36,885 bases of DNA, from the NCBI GenBank assembly GCA_003154115.1, contig PMCF01000320.1, forward strand, positions 6,920 to 43,804. The letters are read 5' to 3'. The DNA comes from Anaerolineae bacterium (lineage in GTDB: Bacteria > Chloroflexota > Anaerolineae > Fen-1058). The notes below the pieces were generated by a model. That model was not told the origin of the DNA. It was given only the letters and a program-made list of their open reading frames with translations, and ran no database searches. Below, piece by piece: positions 24,098 to 30,082 of this stretch. Each line of letters starts with the position of its first letter. Positions within the stretch are counted from its first letter, which is position 1. The translations under genes and the position numbers were made by a program.

Positions 24098-26116
24098 ATG
24101 ACTGAGATGCAAATTCTCCGCAAAATCGAGGCCGTTCTGCTGATCGCAATCGTGTTGATTGCGATCATTTTTCGCTTTGCCGCGTTCAACCAGGTGCCGC
24201 CGGGTCTGCACTATGACGAAGCCCTCGACGCGAAGTTAGCGCAGGAAATCCGCTCGGGCGCGTGGCCGATCTACTTTGAGGAAGGGTGGGGACGCGAGCC
24301 GCTGTATCATTACCTCGTCGCCTTCACGCTCAACTTCATCCCTGATCCAACTTCCGCGCTGCGCTTCGTCTCGGGCGTTCTGGGTCTGGTCCAACTTCTC
24401 GCGGCCTACTTTTTATTCCGTAAGTTATTCGGTGTGCCCACGGCGTTGATCGGCGTCGCGTGGATCGCGGTGTTATTCTGGACGGTCTCTACGTCGCGGG
24501 CGGGCTTGCGCAATATCACGCTGACGACGCTGGTGACGCTGACGGCGCTGGCGTTCTGGCAGATGTTGCAGGAGGCAAGACGCAAGATGCAAGGCTCAGC
24601 CGGGCTGCATCCTGCAACGTGCATCTTGCCCGGTGTTCTGCTGGGCCTCACCCTTTACACGTATCAACCTTCACGCGTCGTTCCCTTGATCTATGTGCTA
24701 TTCGTCGCCTATCTGTTCTGGCGCGAGCGCGAGTTGATCAAATCCAACTGGAAAGGGCTGGCGCTGTTCTTTGTCGTCGCGGTGCTGGTGGCGGCGCCAC
24801 TGTTCATCTACTTGGCCGCTCATCCCGGCGCAGAAACCGAGCGGGCTTTTCAGACTGAGCCGATTCGCGCCGCGTTGCGCGGCGACTTTAGGCCGGTGCT
24901 GGATACCGCCGGTGCAACTTTGAAGATGTTCACGTTCGATGGGAGCGGTGATCCACAGATTCTTTACAATCTAACGGGACGTTCCATCTTTATCGGCCTG
25001 GGATCATTGTTGTTTGTCGTCGGCCTGGTCGTCAGCCTCATTCGTTTTAAGCGCCCGGCGTATGCCTTCATGTTGATCTGGCTGGCAGTGGCGCTGCTGC
25101 CCAATCTGCTCACTGCGCCCGCGCCGTTTTTCTATCGCGCCATCGCCACGCAGACGCCTGTAGCGGTGATGCCTGCCATAGCAACTGTAGCGCTGGGCGA
25201 GATGGTAGCGTGGGTGTCTACACGACGCTCGTGGTTAGCACCCACGGGTGTTGCGTTGGTCGCCGTGCTTTCATTGGGCCAGACGGCCATGACGACGTGG
25301 CACGATTACTTTGACGTGTGGGGCAACGATAAGGATGTGCGCTTTCAATACTCGGCGGCTTATGCGGAGATTGCAGCAACGTTGAATGCAGCGCACGATG
25401 TGACGCCCGTGGCCGTGTCTGGTTACTTCATCGAAGACGCCGCTCCCATTATTTTTGATCAGGCGTTGAATCGCCCTGATCCGCCGGTGCGCTGGTTCGA
25501 TGCGCGCGAGGCGCTGGTCGCGGCTGCCAACACGGATATTCAACGATTAGCGTTGCCATCATACACGCCATTGGCTGCTGAATTGAAGGCGCGTTTTATG
25601 AATGGGGTTGAACCGATCGCGCAGTCAAAGGATTTCAAGCTGTATCCCTTCGCTGCCGCACGCTTCCGTGCTCAGATCGAAGCGTGGGCTCCGTGCGCCG
25701 ATTGTCCCACGCGCTTCAACGATGAGATCGAACTGCTGGGACTCGATCGGCCAGTGACGGTTTCACGGGCCAGCGGGGTGCTGCCGATCTTATCGGCCTG
25801 GCGGATCGTGCGTGAAGGCCAACCCGGCTTGACGAAGATTTTTATCCATTTGCTGGATGCGAATGGGCAAATTGCTACACGCGATAACCGGCCCGCGCAA
25901 GATGATCGATTGGGGGTGCCGCGTCATAGTTGGCAGTCTGGCGATGAATTTGTACAGATACACCGTGTCCCGATCGATCAACTATCTCCCGGCAAATATA
26001 CAGTGGAATTGGGTCTCTACAACCTCAGCGACAACGTCCGCTGGGCCGCCCAAGATCGATCGGGCCAACCTCTGGGCGATCATGTCATCCTCGGCGAGAT
26101 CGAGGTCGTACCATGA
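24098..26116 (+). CDS. GT39-type membrane glycosyltransferase, class I, with C-terminal beta domain
   Basis: 672 residues from ATG 24098. An in-frame ATG at 24071 would overlap the upstream gene by 11 bases and has no better ribosome site; 24098 sits just after the TATAAT box. Class I signature: NQVPPGLHYDEALDAK (Asp40-Glu41), then GREPLYHYLVA. A GCAAGAT-type repeat with opposed arms (24568-24630) is translated as the loop QEARRKMQGSAGLHPATCIL before the GVLLGLTLYTYQPSRVVPL helix. The outer part has PPVRWFDAREALVAA, LPSYTPLAAELKARF, FKLYPF and then the beta domain, here with two close Cys at its entry (WAPCADCPTRF) and GLYNLSDNVRW at the end. Probable lipid-linked sugar transferase acting outside the membrane; sugar and acceptor are unknown. 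Confidence 0.85.
   Translation: MTEMQILRKIEAVLLIAIVLIAIIFRFAAFNQVPPGLHYDEALDAKLAQEIRSGAWPIYFEEGWGREPLYHYLVAFTLNFIPDPTSALRFVSGVLGLVQLLAAYFLFRKLFGVPTALIGVAWIAVLFWTVSTSRAGLRNITLTTLVTLTALAFWQMLQEARRKMQGSAGLHPATCILPGVLLGLTLYTYQPSRVVPLIYVLFVAYLFWRERELIKSNWKGLALFFVVAVLVAAPLFIYLAAHPGAETERAFQTEPIRAALRGDFRPVLDTAGATLKMFTFDGSGDPQILYNLTGRSIFIGLGSLLFVVGLVVSLIRFKRPAYAFMLIWLAVALLPNLLTAPAPFFYRAIATQTPVAVMPAIATVALGEMVAWVSTRRSWLAPTGVALVAVLSLGQTAMTTWHDYFDVWGNDKDVRFQYSAAYAEIAATLNAAHDVTPVAVSGYFIEDAAPIIFDQALNRPDPPVRWFDAREALVAAANTDIQRLALPSYTPLAAELKARFMNGVEPIAQSKDFKLYPFAAARFRAQIEAWAPCADCPTRFNDEIELLGLDRPVTVSRASGVLPILSAWRIVREGQPGLTKIFIHLLDANGQIATRDNRPAQDDRLGVPRHSWQSGDEFVQIHRVPIDQLSPGKYTVELGLYNLSDNVRWAAQDRSGQPLGDHVILGEIEVVP
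24568..24630. repeat. Heptad tract with opposed arms, GCAAGAT type
   Basis: GCAGGAG, GCAAGAC, GCAAGAT, GCAAGGC (24568-24595) faces GCATCCT, GCAACGT, GCATCTT, GCC (24607-24630). GCAAGATGC and GCATCTTGC form an exact 9-bp inverted repeat. The tract is translated in frame in the gene at 24098. Confidence 0.85.
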
Positions 26117-27834
26117 AGTGGGCACGCCGTCTCGCCATTGTCGGCTTCTATGGGATCGTCGCGGGGATTGCCCTGAATGTGCTGATCGCCAACTTCACGA
26201 CCGCCATGCCGGGCGTAGTCAAGATGCAGGCGAGCAACGAGATTCAACCGTCAGAGTTCGACATCTTTTTCTGGAACCTGTGGTGGGTGCGACACGCGAT
26301 CTTTGATTTGCATGTCAGCCCGTTATACACCAACATCGTGGTATATCCATTCCTCTCGCCGTTGGCCGGACACACCTTGGCCTTGTTGTGGGGGCTAGTC
26401 AGCGCGCCGTTTCAAGCGATCTTCGGCTTGATTCCCACCTTCAATGCCATCATCGTACTAGCTTTCGTGTTAGCCGCAGTGAGCATGTATGCTCTCGTGC
26501 GGAAACACGTAGAGCGTGCCAGTGTGGCGGTGTTGGCAGGTTTGATGTTTGCGTTCACTCCGGCGATGATCCATCGCGCGTCGGTGGGGCATCTCGATAA
26601 GCTTTCGATCTTCTGGCTGCCCGTGTGCCTGCTATTGTGGGACAAGGTCGTCGAGACGAAACGTTGGACGTGGGCCGGCATGGTGGGATTGTGTGTCTAT
26701 CTATCGTGGCTCACCGATTTTCAGCAGACGATGTGGACGCTGTTGCTGTTGGGGCCGTACGCCCTATTTAGGATACGGAGTAACACAGATTCCACGGATA
26801 AAACCCAATCAGTGTCTCTCCGCGTTGATCGGCGTCTCATTGGCTTAATCTTGATTGCATTGCTTGCCTTCGTCGTCCCGGCGTTGTTCGCGCCGCTGCC
26901 ACAACTGTTGGAAGCGAGCAAGTTGAATTATCCGCCGGTGCGCCTGGAAGATACCGCCTACTTTGTGTTTCAGGTGCAGAACTTATTCACGCGCAATGAC
27001 AACGGCGACTTTACCATCGGCTGGCTGCTGCCGGTGCTGACGTTGATCAGCCTTCCGTTCATTCGACGCGATGGCGAGCGTTGGTTCTGGTTGATTGTCG
27101 GGCTGGGGTGTTTCATCCTCGCATTGGGACCTTACGTGGACATTGGTGGCACGCGCATCGAATTACCTTATGCGTTAGTGCATCGACTGCTCGGCAATCA
27201 ATATCGCACCCCCATGCGTTTCATGACGCCCGCCGTGTTGGCGTTGACGATGGTGGTGTGTCTGACCCTTGATCGCACGGTGTTTCGTTTGAAACAGTTG
27301 GTCAATCGGGTGAATGCACAGCGTGCCCTCATGGCCGGATTGATGCTGTTGTTTATCTGGGATTACGATCTGCTGAAACCCTTTCCGATCACGACGATGC
27401 CGGACTATCAGGCGTATCGCATCATCGCCCAGACGCCCGGCGATTTTGCGGTCCTCGAAGTGCCGATCGGGGTGCGCACCGGCTTCGCCATGGTCGGGCG
27501 CGGCGAATACCTTCAGTATTACGCGCCCTTCCATCAGCATCCTATTTCCAGCGGTTATTTATCGCGTTTGCCCAGTGAGGTCTTGGACTATTTCTATTCC
27601 GATCCACTATTGGGGGCGTTGACGTTGTCACATGGCCTGCCGCCGCAAGCCGAAGTCGACGCACAGTTGGGCCAGTTGATTCAAGATTGGAACATCGGCT
27701 ATGTGGTCGTGCATCGCGACATGCTGGAGCAGGGCCGGGTGAAATCGTTTGGCGACTTGCTGAATCGACAGCCGCTGTTGGAGAAAGTTGGTGAGGAAGG
27801 GCCGCTGGTGATTTACAAAGCACGAGGCAGATAG
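26113..27834 (+). CDS. Polytopic membrane protein, GT-C/YfhO-like, without C-terminal beta domain
   Basis: 573 residues, distinct from the other members. After helix 1 the outer loop reads SEFDIFFWNLWWVRHAIF (48-64), then SPLYTNIVVYPFLSPLAGHT. The acid-xx-W-NLWW layout is found in a family of bacterial GT-C-like membrane proteins that databases label variously as YfhO-like or PTPS-related. It ends, without the beta-rich module, in a short outer region (VPIGVRTGFAMVGRGEY, HQHPISSGYLSR, IQDWNIGYVVVHRDML) suggesting a small alpha/beta domain. A 10-bp repeat tract (26770-26840) is translated as FRIRSNTDSTDKTQSVSLRV before a core helix. Starts in an ATGA overlap with GAGGT seven bases upstream. 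Its last codons and stop lie in a heptad tract. No enzymatic role is proven by the sequence. Confidence 0.72.
   Translation: MKWARRLAIVGFYGIVAGIALNVLIANFTTAMPGVVKMQASNEIQPSEFDIFFWNLWWVRHAIFDLHVSPLYTNIVVYPFLSPLAGHTLALLWGLVSAPFQAIFGLIPTFNAIIVLAFVLAAVSMYALVRKHVERASVAVLAGLMFAFTPAMIHRASVGHLDKLSIFWLPVCLLLWDKVVETKRWTWAGMVGLCVYLSWLTDFQQTMWTLLLLGPYALFRIRSNTDSTDKTQSVSLRVDRRLIGLILIALLAFVVPALFAPLPQLLEASKLNYPPVRLEDTAYFVFQVQNLFTRNDNGDFTIGWLLPVLTLISLPFIRRDGERWFWLIVGLGCFILALGPYVDIGGTRIELPYALVHRLLGNQYRTPMRFMTPAVLALTMVVCLTLDRTVFRLKQLVNRVNAQRALMAGLMLLFIWDYDLLKPFPITTMPDYQAYRIIAQTPGDFAVLEVPIGVRTGFAMVGRGEYLQYYAPFHQHPISSGYLSRLPSEVLDYFYSDPLLGALTLSHGLPPQAEVDAQLGQLIQDWNIGYVVVHRDMLEQGRVKSFGDLLNRQPLLEKVGEEGPLVIYKARGR
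26770..26840 (+). repeat. 10-bp repeat tract in a coding loop
   Basis: GGATACGGAGTAACACAGAT...CCACGGATAAAA precedes three tandem 10-mers ATCAGTGTCT, CTCCGCGTTG, ATCGGCGTCT (26808-26837) that match 7788-7817 with few changes. All of it is translated in frame in the gene at 26113. Confidence 0.7.
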
Positions 27835-27902
27835 CAGGAAGCAGGAAGCAAGAGGCAGGATGCAGGAAGCACGAGGCAAGATGCAGGAAGCACGAGGCAA
27901 GC
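27819..27902 (+). repeat. Twelve-unit heptad tract spanning a gene junction
   Basis: Twelve units in unbroken 7-base phase: AGCACGA, GGCAGAT, AGCAGGA, AGCAGGA, AGCAAGA, GGCAGGA, TGCAGGA, AGCACGA, GGCAAGA, TGCAGGA, AGCACGA, GGCAAGC. It includes an exact 21-bp duplication (27860-27880, 27881-27901). It contains the stop codon of the gene at 26113 (27832-27834), two GAGG motifs and both candidate ATG codons (27860, 27881) of the next gene. Confidence 0.9.
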
Positions 27903-30082
27903 GCGCACGTTGGGAGTGGCCCGTCGTGATCGGCATCCTGTTGATCGCCTTCTTTTTCCGCGTCTGGCTGTTGAACGATGTGCCGCCCGGCCTGCACCAC
28001 GACGAGGTCATCATCGGGCAGGTGGCGAAAGATATTCTGCGCGGCCACTTTGCCATTTACTTCACGGCCGGCTACGGGCACGAGCCGTTGTATCACTACC
28101 TCGTCGCCGGGATGTTCGGCGTGCTGGGAGCGAATGCGTTCGTGCTGCGCCTGACCTCGGCTTTCATCGCGATGTTGGGCTTGGCCGCCACGTATCGCTT
28201 CATCCGCTTGATCTTCTCACCCGGTGTGGCGATCGGCGCGCTCGCGTGGATGTCGATTTCACTGTGGCCTGTCTTCTTCGCGCGTGTTGGCTTACGCGGT
28301 ATCACCCTGCCATTGCTCACCACGTTGACGACGTATTTTCTGTGGCGCGCGTTGTTTGGTGAAGATAGAGAGACGGAGGGACAGAGGGATGGAGGGAAAG
28401 CGGGAAAGAGAGAAGGTGCGCGATTCATCCTTCATCCTTCCCCCTTCATCCTTCCGGGAGTTCTGCTCGGCCTCTCGCTCTACACCTATCAAGCCAGCCG
28501 GGTCTTCCCGCTTGTCTTTGGCCTGTTCTTACTTTTCGTCTTTGTTCAGCGTCGACGGGTGCTACGCAATACGCAGTACGCAGTACGCAACACGCACTAC
28601 GCACTACGCAACACGTTCGTCTTCTTCCTCACCGCCTTGATCGTCGCCGCGCCATTGATCATCTATCTTACCATTATCAATCCAACAGCCGAAGCGCGCG
28701 TTGCCGATCTCAGCGGCCCGTTGAATCAACTGCGGGCCGGCAATCCGAGCGAAGTGATCTCGTCCACGCTGAATACATTGGGGATGTTCACCTATCGCGG
28801 CGATGCCGTGCCGATCTACAACGTCGGCGGACGTCCGGTCTTTCCAGAAATCTTCGGAGCGGCGTTGTTCGTGATCGGCTTGCTGATCTGCTTGTGGCGC
28901 TGGAAGCGACCGGCTTACGCCTTGCTGTTGATCTGGTTCTTCATTAGCCTCATCCCGGCGATGGTCACACCGTTTTCGCCGAACTTCGTGCGCACCATCG
29001 CCGCGTGGCCGGTGCCGTTCGTGTTTGCGGGTGTCGCGATGGTTGAAATCGTGCGCTGGGTTGTGGCAAGAAGCAAGATGCAAGATGCAGGACGCAGGAC
29101 GCCGCGTCATCTTGTCATCTTGTCATCCCGTCATCTTGTCATCGGCCTGTTCACGCTTGTGCTTGTCTGGAATGCGACTTTGACCGCCAGTGATTACTTC
29201 CGGCAATGGCCGCAAGATGGATATGTGCGCTTCTGGCAGCAAGCAACTTGGACGGAGGCAGTTCGCTATCTTAATATCGATTCGGCGCATACGCCGATCG
29301 CGGCTTCTGGTTTAAGCGTGCAAGATTTTGAGCCAGGTGCGGACTTCGATCCGCAGACATTTGATCTGCTGGGCTTGCGGCCCGATCTCAAGGTGAAGTG
29401 GTTCGACTGCCGCAACGCGATGTTGTATCCACAAGAAGGCGCGATTACGCGTTATCTCACACCCGCTTACTTGCCCTTACCGTGCGACGCCGATATGCAA
29501 GCTCGTTTCTGGGCCGGAGCAAAGGCGAGCGATCAACCGCGCTGGTCAGACACGAATGAGACGATCTTCACGGTACAGGACCTCAATGGGCGTGCAGCCC
29601 TTAACTCGGCGATTGCCCGATCACCTTTGCGCCCGGTATGGCTCGGCGGCGAGACCTTCACTGCACAGAATCCCACGGGTGATCTGGAACCTGCATCGCT
29701 GCCCTTTGAACTCGCCGGTCTTAATCTGTTGCGTTGGGCAATCGATCAAGATACTGTTCAGTCCGGTGCCCGCATCGATCTGTTTACGTACTGGGAAATG
29801 TCACAACCGGCGGCACCGCCGCTCAAGATTTTCATCCATGTCACTGCGCCCAATGGAAAGATCATCGCCCAGTGGGATGGCTTAGATGTCAATGTCGGTT
29901 CGCTCGAAGCGCGAGATATCTTTGCACAGCGCCATCGCCTCGAACTGCCTGCCGATCTGCCGCCGGGGCCGTATCGCCTTTCGATGGGGGCCTATCATCC
30001 CGATAGCGGCGCGCGGTTGAAAGCACAGTTGGGCGATCGGGCCGTGGATTCCGTCGTGCTGGGGATGTTGACCGTTCAATGA
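27860..30082 (+). CDS. GT39-type membrane glycosyltransferase, class I, with C-terminal beta domain, rich in repeat inserts
   Basis: 740 residues from ATG 27860 (or 733 from ATG 27881); both are preceded by GAGG at good distance and both lie in heptad DNA, giving the duplicated start MQEARGK MQEARGK. Class I signature: NDVPPGLHHDEVIIGQV (Asp48-Glu49), then HEPLYHYLVAG. Three more repeat tracts are translated in loops: 28365-28458 before the LYTYQASRVFPL helix; 28561-28616 encoding QYAVRNT HYALRNT before the next helix; and 29066-29143 before the last core helix. The outer part has LKVKWFDCRNAMLYP, then YLTPAYLPLPCD, and the beta domain (LAGLNLL, TYWEM, HVTAPNGKIIAQWDG, GAYHPDSGARL). The core sequence ARWEW before helix 1 is shared with the next gene, marking the two as close paralogues. 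Confidence 0.85.
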   Translation: MQEARGKMQEARGKRARWEWPVVIGILLIAFFFRVWLLNDVPPGLHHDEVIIGQVAKDILRGHFAIYFTAGYGHEPLYHYLVAGMFGVLGANAFVLRLTSAFIAMLGLAATYRFIRLIFSPGVAIGALAWMSISLWPVFFARVGLRGITLPLLTTLTTYFLWRALFGEDRETEGQRDGGKAGKREGARFILHPSPFILPGVLLGLSLYTYQASRVFPLVFGLFLLFVFVQRRRVLRNTQYAVRNTHYALRNTFVFFLTALIVAAPLIIYLTIINPTAEARVADLSGPLNQLRAGNPSEVISSTLNTLGMFTYRGDAVPIYNVGGRPVFPEIFGAALFVIGLLICLWRWKRPAYALLLIWFFISLIPAMVTPFSPNFVRTIAAWPVPFVFAGVAMVEIVRWVVARSKMQDAGRRTPRHLVILSSRHLVIGLFTLVLVWNATLTASDYFRQWPQDGYVRFWQQATWTEAVRYLNIDSAHTPIAASGLSVQDFEPGADFDPQTFDLLGLRPDLKVKWFDCRNAMLYPQEGAITRYLTPAYLPLPCDADMQARFWAGAKASDQPRWSDTNETIFTVQDLNGRAALNSAIARSPLRPVWLGGETFTAQNPTGDLEPASLPFELAGLNLLRWAIDQDTVQSGARIDLFTYWEMSQPAAPPLKIFIHVTAPNGKIIAQWDGLDVNVGSLEARDIFAQRHRLELPADLPPGPYRLSMGAYHPDSGARLKAQLGDRAVDSVVLGMLTVQ
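28365..28458. repeat. Purine/pyrimidine repeat with TTCATCC heptads in a loop
   Basis: A purine-rich arm (GATAGAGAGACGGAGGGACA...) is followed by TTCATCC, TTCATCC, TTCCCCC, TTCATCC, TTCCGGG in exact 7-base phase (28424-28458). It is translated in frame in the gene at 27860. Confidence 0.75.
28561..28616 (+). repeat. Eight-unit heptad tract, xxTACGC type
   Basis: GCTACGC, AATACGC, AGTACGC, AGTACGC, AACACGC, ACTACGC, ACTACGC, AACACGT without any phase break. Since three heptads equal seven codons, it yields the near-repeated peptide QYAVRNT, HYALRNT. Confidence 0.9.
29066..29143. repeat. GCAAGAT heptads followed by GTCATCTT octads
   Basis: GCAAGAA, GCAAGAT, GCAAGAT, GCAGGAC, GCAGGAC (29066-29100) in exact 7-base phase, then GTCATCTT, GTCATCTT, GTCATCCC, GTCATCTT, GTCATC in 8-base phase (29106-29143). 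It is translated in frame as the loop before the last core helix of the gene at 27860. Confidence 0.85.

Noticed and set aside
27819-27902. CRISPR array
   Set aside because: The units are 7 bases without spacers; no direct repeats of 25-40 bases or cas genes are present anywhere in the window.
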